DNA of 42,041 bases from Flavonifractor sp. An92 (GTDB taxonomy: Bacteria > Bacillota > Clostridia > Oscillospirales > Oscillospiraceae), in NCBI RefSeq assembly GCF_002159175.1, contig NZ_NFGZ01000026.1, forward strand, positions 1-42,041. Reading direction: 5' to 3'. The notes below the pieces were generated by a model. That model saw only the letters and a program-made list of their open reading frames with translations, made no database searches and was not told the origin of the DNA. A program made the position numbers and the translations under genes. The number at the start of each line of letters is the position of its first letter. Positions within the stretch are counted from its first letter, which is position 1. This document shows, piece after piece, positions 1-10,650 of this stretch.

Positions 1-312
1 CCCGATTTCTTTTCTCGAAAAGAAATCGGGGAAAGAAAAGAAGGAGAGGGGAACTTCTCGTTCCCCTCTCCACTCCCCTCCAAAAGGGCGGCCTTTTATG
101 GGGCCGCCCCGATTGCCAGGGTACAACGCTTTCCGGATAGGCAGAAAGCCCGGAATTGGCCACGCCATGCTTTGGAAATACCGCCGCAGAAGAATGAAAG
201 CCGGGATGCGTTTTGGGGGAGTCCAGAGGGGGGTATCCCCCCTCTGGGCTTTCTTTCCCACCGTGCAGGCGGCCCGTGCGGCGAGCACAAAAGCCCGGAC
301 GGGCACTCTGTC
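1..312 (-). repeat. Dispersed structured repeat, copy 1 (cut by window edge)
   Basis: This fills the gene-free stretch before the ABC permease and reads on the minus strand. It shares with the other four copies the hairpin CCAGAGGGGGG/CCCCCCTCTGG, the CTTTCCG/CGGAAAG hairpin, the GGGCGGCC/GGCCGCCC hairpin, the GGAGAGGGGAAC/GTTCCCCTCTCC hairpin and a terminal palindrome (1-30) built on CCCGATTTCTTTT. The other terminal palindrome (CACCGCTTTCTTT and its complement in complete copies) is reduced here to its last bases, so this copy carries an internal deletion. The outer inverted repeat GTGCTCGCCGCAC is present near 280. The end of the element lies about 5 bases past the stop codon of the minus-strand permease gene. 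Confidence 0.85.
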
Positions 313-316
313 CTCA

Positions 317-961
317 TTACCACTCTTTTTTGAGGTAAATGGCCCGGGACACCCGGTAGGACCCATAGAGGCCCACCACCACCAGCGCGGCAAAGCTCAC
401 CACTCCGATGGTCACCGCAGCAGTAGTGTTGAGATTGTCGGGAAGCGAACCCTCCATCAGCCCGGCAGCGCCGATGATCCCCACAAAGATGCAGACGAAT
501 ACCAGCGTCATGATGACTCTCCCCCGCTCGATGCCGAATTTATAGCACAGCGGCAGGGTAACGGCGGCCATCAGCAGGCCCACGGTCCCGGAGGACAGAT
601 TGCCCAGCAGCAGCGCTGCCAAGCTTTCTTTCAGCAGGCCCAGGGCCCACAGCGCCGCCGACAGCACACAGCACAGCAGGACTGCGGCCGCCCAGATGGT
701 GAGGGTACACAGATACCGTCCGGCCACCGCGCCCCGACCTCCGTCCGGAAGCGAACAGGCGTAGCCGTCCCACCGGGTAGCCTGGTCAAAGGAAAAGGCG
801 GTGAGGGGGCACATCAGGGTCACCAAGGCCACCATGGCCGCAATGAGGTTGGTACCCCACACGCCGCTGATGCTCAGAAGAGCATACACCGCTAAAATAA
901 ATGCATAGGTCCGCATCTGCTTGCGCAGAACGAAAAGGTCCTTTTTCCAAAAGCCGATCAT
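317..961 (-). CDS. ABC-2-type transporter permease subunit
   Basis: A 214-residue, strongly hydrophobic protein with about six membrane segments and a short basic N-terminus (MIGFWKKDLFVLRKQ). It follows an ABC ATPase gene, so it is most likely the membrane half of a small exporter of the kind encoded in Bacillus ytr-type operons. The start ATG overlaps the stop of the ATPase gene as ATGA, which indicates translational coupling. The substrate cannot be told from the sequence; relatives act in envelope stress or antibiotic response. No separate intrinsic terminator follows the stop; repeat copy 1 begins there instead. Confidence 0.75.
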   Translation of the reverse strand: MIGFWKKDLFVLRKQMRTYAFILAVYALLSISGVWGTNLIAAMVALVTLMCPLTAFSFDQATRWDGYACSLPDGGRGAVAGRYLCTLTIWAAAVLLCCVLSAALWALGLLKESLAALLLGNLSSGTVGLLMAAVTLPLCYKFGIERGRVIMTLVFVCIFVGIIGAAGLMEGSLPDNLNTTAAVTIGVVSFAALVVVGLYGSYRVSRAIYLKKEW

Positions 962-1824
962 GCCTGCTCCCCCCTCACGGTAAACACCATAATGTCCTCC
1001 AGGTCCACCGGGTCCACCGCCAGCTCGGGATAGAGCCGCTTGAACTCTCCCCGGCGGCGAATCAGGGCCTCACACTGGAACTGGCTCTTCCGTACCCCGG
1101 CCAGGAAGGCCGGGTCCACCCGGTCCAGCTCCGCCCGGGTGCAGACCAGGCGGCCAAACTCGGAGAGCAGCACGTCCTTCTCTCCCTGGAGGAGGAGCTT
1201 TCCCTTGTGGAGGTAGGCTACATAGTCCGCCGCCTTCTCCAGGTCGCTGGTGATGTGGCTGGAGAGGAGGACCGCCCGCTCCCCGTCGGAAACGAAGTCC
1301 ATGAGCTTTTCCAGGATGGTATCCCGGGCCACCGGGTCCAGGCCGCTGGTGGCCTCGTCCAGCAGCAGCACCTGGGGATTGCGGGCCAGGGCGGCGGCAA
1401 TGGACAGCTTCATTTTCATGCCCCGCGAAAACTCCTTCACCGTCTTTTTCTCGGGGAGCTCGAACTCTTTCACCAGGGCGGCGTAGCGCTTTTCGTTCCA
1501 GTCCGGGCACACTCCGGCCAGGATCTGCCCCACCATGGCGGCGGTCAGATTCTCGTGGAAGGGGCACTCGTCAAAGACCACCGCCGTGCGGGCCTTGACC
1601 TCCCGCTCCTGTTGGAGGTTGTCCAGTCCCATCACCCGGATCTCGCCTCTGTCCCGGCGGATCAGGTTCAGGATGCACTTGATGGTGGTGGACTTGCCCG
1701 CCCCGTTCTCGCCGATGAGGCCCAGAATGGTCCCCTTCGGCACCTCCAGGCTCACATCCTCCAGACAGAAGGAACCATAGTCCTTGGTGAGATGTCTGAT
1801 CTCAATGGCATTATCATAACTCAT
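958..1824 (-). CDS. ABC transporter ATP-binding protein
   Basis: A 288-residue nucleotide-binding subunit. The Walker A motif GENGAGKS lies at residues 38-45, followed by the signature region FSRGMKMKLS and the Walker B/D-loop LLLDEATSGLDP. The start was set at the ATG at 1824 because the family N-terminus (MSYDNAIEIRHLTKDYG) begins there and because it overlaps the upstream GntR gene as ATGA; the open frame extends further upstream but without homology. It would power the permease encoded directly downstream. The C-terminal third resembles the accessory domain found in YtrB/BcrA-type ATPases. Confidence 0.9.
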   Translation of the reverse strand: MSYDNAIEIRHLTKDYGSFCLEDVSLEVPKGTILGLIGENGAGKSTTIKCILNLIRRDRGEIRVMGLDNLQQEREVKARTAVVFDECPFHENLTAAMVGQILAGVCPDWNEKRYAALVKEFELPEKKTVKEFSRGMKMKLSIAAALARNPQVLLLDEATSGLDPVARDTILEKLMDFVSDGERAVLLSSHITSDLEKAADYVAYLHKGKLLLQGEKDVLLSEFGRLVCTRAELDRVDPAFLAGVRKSQFQCEALIRRRGEFKRLYPELAVDPVDLEDIMVFTVRGEQA

Positions 1825-2201
1825 AATGAATCCTCTCCGTATAGGATCGTCAGGGTCTCTTTCAGCTCTTCCAGGGAGATGGACGCGGTCTGGGCCACCT
1901 CCACCGCTGCCGAGAGGTGTTCCTCCACCCGGCGCAGGGCGTCCTCCCGCACCAGCTCCAGGTTCCGGGGGGCCACAAAGCACCCCTTGCCCGGCACGGT
2001 GGTGATGAACCCCTCCCGCTCCAGCTCTTCATAGGCCCGCTTGGTGGTGATGACCGAAATGCGCAGGTCCCGCGCCAGCAGGCGCATGGAGGGCAGGGCC
2101 TCGCCCTCCTTCAGCTCTCCCCGCAGGATGAGGCCCTTCACCTGGCGGGTGATCTGTTCGTAAATGGGTGTGTCTCCGGTATTGCGGATGATGATCTCCA
2201 T
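1821..2201 (-). CDS. GntR-family (YtrA-type) transcriptional regulator
   Basis: A 126-residue protein with an N-terminal GntR winged helix (IYEQITRQVKGLILRGEL, LPSMRLLARDLRISVITT, AYEELEREGFI) and a short C-terminal dimerisation tail instead of a ligand-binding domain, which is the YtrA subfamily layout. The ATG at 2201 was chosen because AGGTG sits just upstream and the conserved domain starts there. It is first in a three-gene operon with the ABC ATPase and permease. Such regulators normally repress their own operon, which fits the dyad overlapping its promoter. Confidence 0.88.
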   Translation of the reverse strand: MEIIIRNTGDTPIYEQITRQVKGLILRGELKEGEALPSMRLLARDLRISVITTKRAYEELEREGFITTVPGKGCFVAPRNLELVREDALRRVEEHLSAAVEVAQTASISLEELKETLTILYGEDSL

Positions 2202-2218
2202 GGTGCACCTCGTTTTAC

Positions 2219-2268
2219 TGTGTATACTCAGCATGTACAGTATAGACACAGTGAACCCCACTTGTCAA
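2219..2268 (-). promoter_or_regulatory. Promoter with overlapping operator dyad for the GntR-ABC operon
   Basis: On the minus strand, TTGACA (2263-2268) and TATACT (2239-2244) are separated by 18 bases. An imperfect inverted repeat, TGTGT..ATACT against AGTATACACA, spans roughly 2219-2251 and covers the -10 box and start site. That position fits autorepression by the GntR protein encoded immediately downstream. Confidence 0.75.
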
Positions 2269-2304
2269 GGGGGTGCGGGAAAAAAGCCGCCGGTGGTTTT
2301 TTGC

Positions 2305-2334
2305 TTTACCATAGTAGGTCGATAATGGTATACT
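2305..2334 (+). promoter_or_regulatory. Putative promoter of the Spo0A-like gene
   Basis: TTTACC (2305-2310) and TATACT (2329-2334) are 18 bases apart and lie 57 bases before the start codon. The -35 box is weak and the -10 box is good. Confidence 0.5.
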
Positions 2335-2390
2335 GATGGTACATTTTTCGCCCGGCTCCGGCCGGAGGGTTTTGCAAAGGAGTGGCTGGC

Positions 2391-3134
2391 ATGGGTGGCG
2401 AACGGGTGCTGCGGGTACTGCTGGTGGAGGACGATCCGGCGGCCCGCCGGCTGCTGCGGGACCATCTTCTGGGCAGTGAGCTGCCCGTCCAGGTGGAGGA
2501 GGCCGAGGACGGCGAGGAGGGCCTGGCCTTGATCGCCGGGCTGGAGCCCGATCTGGTGATCCTGGATCTGGTCATGCCCCGGGTCAGCGGGCTGGGGGTG
2601 CTGCTGGCTCTCCAGGAGCGGCCGCCGGAGCAGCGGCCCCGCATCCTGGTGGTCAGCCAAGTCAGCAGTGTGGCCCTGGCCGACCGGGTGCTGGATCTGG
2701 GCGCCGACTTTTTCTTTCAGAAGCCGGTGCGCTTGGGGGAACTGCTCACCGCCATCCAGGCCCTTTGTCCCTGCCAGGAGGAGGTCCCCTGTCAGCCTCT
2801 GCGCCGGGGTCAGGCCGACCGCCTGCTGGAAGAGATGGGCGCACCGGAGCGGCTCCAGGGCCGCCGGTGGCTGGCGGTGGCGGCAGAGACCATGGCCGCT
2901 GCGGGACGCCCCATCCTGCTCAAGGAGGCCTACTATCCCGCCGTACACCTGAGCGCCTCCACCTACGCCGCAGTGGACAAAAACATCCGTGACGTCATCC
3001 GGCGCATCCACGACACCGGCTCCCCCGCCTACTACGCGGTCATGGGCGGCGTCCCGGACCGCTGTCCCTCCAACGGCGTCTTTCTCCGGTGCCTGGCCCA
3101 TGAGCTCCGCCGCCGGGCCGACAGTGCCGGCTGA
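2391..3134 (+). CDS. Spo0A-like response regulator
   Basis: A 247-residue protein. Residues 1-115 form a receiver domain with the acidic pair (VEDD), the phospho-acceptor D59 in VILDLVMP, a conserved serine (VVSQ) and K111 in QKPV. Residues about 130-240 resemble the Spo0A DNA-binding domain: an LEEMGAP.RLQGRRWL segment, LKEAYYPAVHL, STYAAVDKNIRDVIR and PSNGVFL correspond to its conserved helices, but with clear divergence. The ATG at 2391 is preferred to the in-frame GTG at 2382 because AAAGGAG ends at 2382 with an 8-base spacer. It could be a true Spo0A or a second, diverged Spo0A-type regulator; the divergence favours the latter. Confidence 0.8.
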   Translation: MGGERVLRVLLVEDDPAARRLLRDHLLGSELPVQVEEAEDGEEGLALIAGLEPDLVILDLVMPRVSGLGVLLALQERPPEQRPRILVVSQVSSVALADRVLDLGADFFFQKPVRLGELLTAIQALCPCQEEVPCQPLRRGQADRLLEEMGAPERLQGRRWLAVAAETMAAAGRPILLKEAYYPAVHLSASTYAAVDKNIRDVIRRIHDTGSPAYYAVMGGVPDRCPSNGVFLRCLAHELRRRADSAG

Positions 3135-3148
3135 GCGCCACATTTCCC

Positions 3149-3178
3149 TTGAAATCCCACCAGAGCGAAGTCTATACT
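3149..3178 (+). promoter_or_regulatory. Putative promoter of the P-type ATPase gene
   Basis: TTGAAA (3149-3154) and TATACT (3173-3178) are 18 bases apart, just after the stop of the preceding gene and 55 bases before the ATG at 3233. This means the open frame running from 3149 is not translated from its beginning. Confidence 0.6.
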
Positions 3179-3232
3179 GGGCTTCGGATAACTGGAAAAA
3201 CATGGATTTTCAAAGGGAAAGGGGCGCGTTAT

Positions 3233-5869
<2,637 letters not shown>

Positions 5870-5871
5870 GT

Positions 5872-6272
5872 CTCCGGACGGCCCGGAGGGGGTGCGCTCG
5901 CCGCGCGGGCGTCCTACCCGGACAGGGCACCGCTTTCTTTGCAAAGAAAGCGGTGGGAAAGAAAGCTCAGAGGGGGGATACCCCCCTCTGGACTCCCCCA
6001 AAGCGCATCCCGGCGTATCTTCTGCTGCGGAGGGATTTTCTTCCCCTGGTGGAACAAAAACCAGGCCTGGTGCCTATGAATAACCTGTTGTACCCCGGCA
6101 ATTGGGGCGGCCCCCTAAAAGGCCGCCCTTTTGGAGGGGAGTGGAGAGGGGAACGAGAAGTTCCCCTCTCCGCCTTTTCTTTCCCCCATTTCTTTTCGCG
6201 AAAAGAAATGGGGCTCCCGCCGAGTAGGCGCGTTCCCTGCGCGGCGAGCGCAAACATACCGGCCTTCCCGGA
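5872..6272 (+). repeat. Dispersed structured repeat, copy 2
   Basis: Fills most of the 539-base gap between the Ca2+ ATPase and trkA. It carries outer inverted repeats with GCGCTCGCCGCGC on the left (5893 onward) and GCGCGGCGAGCGC on the right, a left hairpin GTCC-TACCC-GGAC, the terminal palindrome built on CACCGCTTTCTTT, the four internal hairpins and a right terminal palindrome. The last has CCCATTTC/GAAATGGG where copies 1, 3 and 4 have CCCGATTTC-type or mixed stems. It begins about 3 bases after the ATPase stop. The rest of the gap (6273-6408) holds the trkA promoter. Confidence 0.88.
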
Positions 6273-6302
6273 ATCATACCGTCCCAAAATCCGCAATAGC
6301 CA

Positions 6303-6330
6303 TTGCAAAATCCCGTAAAGGTGATATGAT
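6303..6330 (+). promoter_or_regulatory. Putative trkA promoter
   Basis: TTGCAA (6303-6308) and TATGAT (6325-6330) are 16 bases apart, just outside the right end of repeat copy 2 and 78 bases before the trkA start. Confidence 0.5.
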
Positions 6331-6408
6331 GGTAATACTTGCTCGCTGGCCCCATGGACGCGGAGTGCCGGCGGCTCACAATGTGTATGGAATAAAGGCG
6401 GGACGGAT

Positions 6409-7767
6409 ATGCAGATCATCATCGTGGGCTGCGGCAAGGTGGGCCACACCCTGACGGAACAGCTCAGCGCGGAGGGCCACAATGTAGTGGTGGTGGACCT
6501 GAACCCCCAGCTCATCCGGGAGGTCACAGACGATCTGGACGTGATGGGCGTGGTGGGCAACGGCGCCAGCGTGAATGTACTGAAAGAGGCGGGCATCGAC
6601 AAGACCGACCTCATCATCGCGGTCACCGAGTCGGACGAGCTGAACCTGCTGTGCTGCATCATCGGCAAGCGGGCCTCCGGCGGCTGTCTCACCATCGCCC
6701 GGGTGCGTGACCCCCTGTACAACAAGGAGATCGGCTTCATCAAGGAGCAGATGGGCATTTCCATGGTCATCAACCCGGAGCTCACCACCGCCATGGAGAT
6801 CGCGCGGCTGCTACGCTTCCCCTCGGCCATCAAGATCGATACCTTCGCCAAGGGCCGGGCGGAGCTCCTTACCATCAAGCTGCGCAGCTCCTTCGGCCTG
6901 GGCGGCCGCACCGTGCAGCAGATCGTAGGGGATCTGCACAGTAAAATCCTCATCTGCGCCGTCGAGCGCGGGAACGACGTGTTCATCCCCAACGGCAGCT
7001 TTGTCCTCCAGGACGGGGACAGCGTGTCCATCATGGCCACCCCCCAGGAGGCGGCCTCCTTCTTCCGCAAGATCGGCCTGGGCACCCGCCGGGTGAACAG
7101 CACCCTCATCGTGGGCGGCGGCACCATCGCGGTGTATCTGGCCCGGCAACTGCTGGAGATGGGCATCGACGTGCACATCATCGAGGTCAGCCCCGAGCGC
7201 TGCCGGGAGCTGTGCGAGGAGCTGCCCCAGGCCACCATCCTCCACGGCAACGGCAGCGACCAGCAGATGCTGCTGGAGGCCGGACTGGAGACCACCGAGT
7301 CCTTTGTGGCCATCACCAACATGGACGAGGAAAACCTGCTCCTGGCCCTCTATGCCAAGCAGCACTCCAAGGCCAAGCTGGTGGCCAAGGTCAACCGCAT
7401 CACCTTCTATGATGTCATCGAGAGCCTGGACCTGGGCAGCGTCATTTATCCCAAATACCTCACCGCCGACTACATCATCCAGTACGTCCGGGCCACCCAG
7501 AACTCCATCGGCAGCAACGTGGAGACCCTGTACAACATTCTGGACAGCCGTGCCGAGGCCCTGGAGTTCTATGTCCGCAAGGAGTCGGAGATCACCGCCC
7601 ACTCCCTGGCGGAGCTGGACCTGAAGAGCAACCTGCTCATCGGCTGCATCAACCGCCGGGGCAAGGTCATCTTCCCCCGCGGCCAGGACCGCATCCAGGT
7701 GGGTGACTCGGTCATCGTGGTCACCACCAACAAGGGCTTCCACGACATCCGGGATATTCTGCGCTGA
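6409..7767 (+). CDS. trkA: Trk potassium uptake system, NAD-binding regulatory protein TrkA
   Basis: A 452-residue cytoplasmic protein made of two tandem RCK units. The first begins IIIVGCGKVGHTL with the dinucleotide-binding GxGxxG, and a second nucleotide-binding fold begins at STLIVGGGTIAVYL near residue 230. Each is followed by an RCK_C (TrkA_C) domain, the last ending GDSVIVVTTNKGF. It gates the TrkH channel encoded 52 bases downstream in response to nucleotides, and the two genes very likely form an operon. Confidence 0.95.
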   Translation: MQIIIVGCGKVGHTLTEQLSAEGHNVVVVDLNPQLIREVTDDLDVMGVVGNGASVNVLKEAGIDKTDLIIAVTESDELNLLCCIIGKRASGGCLTIARVRDPLYNKEIGFIKEQMGISMVINPELTTAMEIARLLRFPSAIKIDTFAKGRAELLTIKLRSSFGLGGRTVQQIVGDLHSKILICAVERGNDVFIPNGSFVLQDGDSVSIMATPQEAASFFRKIGLGTRRVNSTLIVGGGTIAVYLARQLLEMGIDVHIIEVSPERCRELCEELPQATILHGNGSDQQMLLEAGLETTESFVAITNMDEENLLLALYAKQHSKAKLVAKVNRITFYDVIESLDLGSVIYPKYLTADYIIQYVRATQNSIGSNVETLYNILDSRAEALEFYVRKESEITAHSLAELDLKSNLLIGCINRRGKVIFPRGQDRIQVGDSVIVVTTNKGFHDIRDILR

Positions 7768-7819
7768 TGTCCCGGACCCCGCTTGAGAATACGCAAGGCG
7801 ATAGGAGAGAGAGTACGAC

Positions 7820-9262
7820 ATGAATCGGGAAGCGATTCGCTTTATTCTGGGCTGGATCCTGAACGTGGAGGGGGCCCTGCTGCTCCTGCCCACCCTGGTG
7901 GCGGCCATTTACCGGGAGAGCTGCGGCTGGACCTTTGCGGCCACGGTGCTGCTGTGTCTGGCCATCGGCATCCCCTGCACCTGGGGCGGCCTGCGGCAGA
8001 AGGTGTTCCATACCCGGGAGGGTCTGGTCATCGTGGCCCTGAGCTGGCTGGTGCTCAGTATCGTGGGCGCCATCCCCTTCGTCCTGAGCGGCGCGATCCC
8101 GCACCCGGTGGACGCCCTCTTTGAGACGGTGTCCGGCTTCACCACCACCGGCGCCAGTATCCTCACCGATGTGGAGAGCCTGCCCCGCAGCATCCTCTTC
8201 TGGCGCAGCTTCACCCACTGGATCGGCGGCATGGGCATCCTGGTGTTTATCCTGTCCATCCTGCCCCTGTCCGGCGGGTACCACATGCACCTGATGAAGG
8301 CTGAGAGCCCCGGCCCCGAGGTCAGCAAGCTGGCCCCCCGGGTCCAGTCCACCGCCAAGATCCTCTACGGCATCTATCTGGTGCTCACGGCGGTGGAGGT
8401 GGTCCTGCTCCTGCTGGGGAATATGCCCCTCTTCGACGCCCTGACCACCACCTTCGGCACGGCCGGTACCGGCGGTTTCGGCATCAAAAATGACAGCATC
8501 ACCAGCTACTCTCCCTATATTCAGTATGTGGTGACCATTTTCATGATCCTCTTCGGGGTCAACTTCAACGCCTATTTCCTCATCCTCATGGGCCGGGCCA
8601 AGCAGCTGCGGTATGCCGAAGAGGTCTGGACCTACCTGGGCATCATCGCCGCGTCGGTGGCGGTCATCGCGTTCAACACCTACCGCATCTATCAGAATGT
8701 GGAGGAGACCTTCCGCCACGCCGCCTTCCAGGTAGCCTCCATCATCACCACCACCGGCTTTGCCACCACCGACTTCGACCAGTGGCCCCAGCTTTCCCGC
8801 ACCATCCTGGTGATCCTCATGTTCATCGGCGCCTGCGCCGGCAGCACCGGCGGCGGCATCAAGGTCTCCCGCCTCCTGATTTTGGTCAAGAGCATCCGCA
8901 TGGAGTTCCACTACTTCCTCCACCCCCGCGAGGTGCGCTGCCTGCGGCTGGAGGGCCACGCGGTGAGCAGTGACACCATCCGCTCGGTGAACGTGTTCCT
9001 CATCACCTATATGATGGTCTTTGTGGTCTCCACCCTTCTCGTCAGCCTGGACAATCAGGATCTGGTGACCAATTTCACCGCCGTGGCCGCTACCCTCAAC
9101 AACATTGGCCCCGGCCTGGCCGCCGTGGGCCCCACCCAGAATTTCAGCCACTTCTCGGTGTTCTCCAAGCTCGTCCTCACCTTCGACATGCTGGCCGGAC
9201 GGCTGGAGCTCTTCCCGGTGCTGCTGATCTTCTTCCCCCGGACCTGGAAGCGGTTCAGCTAA
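7820..9262 (+). CDS. trkH: Trk potassium uptake channel TrkH
   Basis: A 480-residue membrane protein with the four-fold pore architecture of the Trk/Ktr family. The filter segments are visible as VSGFTTTGASI, FGTAGTGGFG, IITTTGFATTDF and TLNNIGPGL. The start ATG at 7820 has AGGAGAGA upstream. It pairs with TrkA, and together they import K+ driven by the membrane potential. Length and motifs are normal for the family. Confidence 0.95.
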   Translation: MNREAIRFILGWILNVEGALLLLPTLVAAIYRESCGWTFAATVLLCLAIGIPCTWGGLRQKVFHTREGLVIVALSWLVLSIVGAIPFVLSGAIPHPVDALFETVSGFTTTGASILTDVESLPRSILFWRSFTHWIGGMGILVFILSILPLSGGYHMHLMKAESPGPEVSKLAPRVQSTAKILYGIYLVLTAVEVVLLLLGNMPLFDALTTTFGTAGTGGFGIKNDSITSYSPYIQYVVTIFMILFGVNFNAYFLILMGRAKQLRYAEEVWTYLGIIAASVAVIAFNTYRIYQNVEETFRHAAFQVASIITTTGFATTDFDQWPQLSRTILVILMFIGACAGSTGGGIKVSRLLILVKSIRMEFHYFLHPREVRCLRLEGHAVSSDTIRSVNVFLITYMMVFVVSTLLVSLDNQDLVTNFTAVAATLNNIGPGLAAVGPTQNFSHFSVFSKLVLTFDMLAGRLELFPVLLIFFPRTWKRFS

Positions 9263-9269
9263 AAAGAAC

Positions 9270-9299
9270 TTGACTGGACCCGGTCCCGGGTGAGATAAT
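9270..9299 (+). promoter_or_regulatory. Promoter of the DUF3842 gene
   Basis: TTGACT (9270-9275) and GATAAT (9294-9299) are 18 bases apart. The -10 box overlaps the first in-frame ATG (9298), so a transcript from here would begin downstream of that ATG. Confidence 0.6.
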
Positions 9300-9333
9300 G
9301 ACTTTCAGCACAGAAACGGAGGAGGGAGAGGCC

Positions 9334-9747
9334 CTGAACATTCTCGTTGTGGACGGACAGGGCGGCGGCCTGGGCCGCCAGCTGGTGTCCGCTCTGCGCC
9401 AGGCCTGTCCCACCGCCCACCTCACCGCGGTGGGCACCAATTCCCTGGCCACTGGCGTCATGCTCAAGGCGGGCGCCCATCAGGCCGCCACCGGCGAGAA
9501 CGCCGTGGTCGTCGCCTGCCGTCGGGCCGATGTGATCGTGGGCCCGGTGGGCATCGCCATCGCTGACTCCCTGCTGGGGGAGATCACCCCGGCCATGGCC
9601 CTGGCGGTCGGCCAGAGTATGGCCAAACGGGTCCTCATCCCGGTCAATCTCTGTGACAATTTCATCGTCGGCGTTCCGGACCAGTCTATGGGAAAGCTGG
9701 TGCAGAGCGCCGTGGCCGCGGTAGCGGCTCTGGACCAGCCGGTCTGA
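9334..9747 (+). CDS. DUF3842 family protein, probable CTG start
   Basis: A 137-residue protein of a small uncharacterised Clostridia family. The conserved features are NILVVDGQGGGLGRQL at the N-terminus, GTNSLAT, MLKAGA, ATGENA and DVIVGPVGI. The glycine-rich start suggests a nucleotide-binding fold, but no function is established. The start was placed at CTG 9334: a strong GGAGGAGGG lies 7 bases upstream (9318-9326), homology begins at that residue, and the upstream ATG at 9298 is inside the -10 box. It precedes larE by 147 bases; a role in NPN metabolism is possible only by position. Confidence 0.75.
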   Translation: MNILVVDGQGGGLGRQLVSALRQACPTAHLTAVGTNSLATGVMLKAGAHQAATGENAVVVACRRADVIVGPVGIAIADSLLGEITPAMALAVGQSMAKRVLIPVNLCDNFIVGVPDQSMGKLVQSAVAAVAALDQPV

Positions 9748-9748
9748 C

Positions 9749-9873
9749 GCTCCGACAGGAAGTTGGAGCGGGCGGCACAACGCCGCCCTTCGGTCCCATC
9801 CGGCGCGGTTCCCCCATTTCATTGGATGTCAGGAAGGCATCTGTCCCTTGCAGGGGACAGGTGCCTTCTTTTT
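9749..9873 (+). promoter_or_regulatory. larE leader: three hairpins ending in an intrinsic terminator
   Basis: Hairpins are seen at 9749-9769 (GCTCC/GGAGC), 9770-9788 (GGGCGGC/GCCGCCC) and 9833-9868, the last a 15-bp stem GAAGGCATCTGTCCC paired with its near-complement and followed by TTTTT (9869-9873). The larE ribosome-binding site AAAGGAG starts at 9881, so no promoter fits between terminator and gene. Transcripts reaching larE must pass it. An alternative short stem, GATGT (9825-9829) with GCATC (9837-9841), would break the terminator's 5' arm. I do not recognise a known riboswitch here. Confidence 0.65.
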
Positions 9874-9894
9874 CGGTCAAAAAGGAGTGCTGTT

Positions 9895-10647
9895 ATGACG
9901 CTTTCGGACTTTTTTACCCAAAATCCCCGGGCCGCCGTGGCCTTCTCCGGCGGGGTGGACTCGGCCTTTCTGCTGTGGGCCGCTCGGCACTACGGCTGCG
10001 ACGTGGGGGCCTACTATGTGAAAACCCCCTTCCAGCCCGCCTTTGAGCTCTCCGACGCCCGGCGGCTCACCGAGGAGCTGGGCATTCCCCTCCATGTAGT
10101 GGAGGTGGACGTGCTGGCCGTGCCCGAGGCAGCGGCCAACGGCCCGGAGCGGTGCTACTGCTGCAAGCACGCCCTCTTCTCCGCCCTGTGGGCGGCGGTG
10201 AAGGAGGACGGGCACACCCTCCTGCTGGACGGCACCAACGCCTCCGACGACGCCGGGGACCGCCCCGGCATGAAGGCCCTGCGGGAGCTGGAGGTCCGCT
10301 CTCCCCTGCGGGAGTGCGGCCTCACCAAGGCGGAGGTGCGCCGCCTCTCCCGGGAGGCGGGGCTCTTCACCTGGGACAAGCCCGCCTATGCGTGCCTGGC
10401 CACCCGGGTGCCCACCGGTACCCCCATCACAGCGGCGGATCTCCAGCGGGTGGAGCGGGGGGAAAACGCCCTCTTCCGCCTGGGCTTTCGGAACTTCCGC
10501 CTGCGCCTGCTGGGGGATCTGGCCCGGCTCCAGCTCCCGGCGGCGCAGTTTACACGGGCCGTGGAGCTGCACGACACCATCACCGCCGCCCTGGGGGCGG
10601 ATTTTGCCGGGGTGCTGCTGGACCTGAACCCCCGGGGAGAGGAGTAA
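9895..10647 (+). CDS. larE: NPN cofactor biosynthesis sulfur transferase LarE
   Basis: A 250-residue ATP-dependent PP-loop enzyme with SGGVDS at residues 18-23. LarE activates the pyridinium carboxylate of the biotin-sized precursor made by LarB and installs sulfur. Cysteines C87, C89 and C90 (RCYCCKHALF) and C167 (AYACLATR) are visible. The last sits in the motif region of the sacrificial cysteine of single-cysteine LarEs, while a cluster of three suggests the Fe-S type, so the sulfur source cannot be settled here. The ATG at 9895 has AAAGGAG with a 7-base spacer. larB starts 3 bases downstream of the stop. Confidence 0.93.
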   Translation: MTLSDFFTQNPRAAVAFSGGVDSAFLLWAARHYGCDVGAYYVKTPFQPAFELSDARRLTEELGIPLHVVEVDVLAVPEAAANGPERCYCCKHALFSALWAAVKEDGHTLLLDGTNASDDAGDRPGMKALRELEVRSPLRECGLTKAEVRRLSREAGLFTWDKPAYACLATRVPTGTPITAADLQRVERGENALFRLGFRNFRLRLLGDLARLQLPAAQFTRAVELHDTITAALGADFAGVLLDLNPRGEE

Positions 10648-10650
10648 CAC

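Noticed and set aside
5892-6318. Short similar open frames inside all repeat copies (for example with RGGYPPSxLSFPPLSLQRKR)
   Set aside because: They recur only because the DNA repeats. They lack ribosome-binding sites, change frame between copies and cross the hairpins.
9748-9894. Known nickel-cobalt riboswitch before larE
   Set aside because: Hairpins and a terminator are present, but I could not match the conserved residues of a known class. It is kept only as an unnamed leader.
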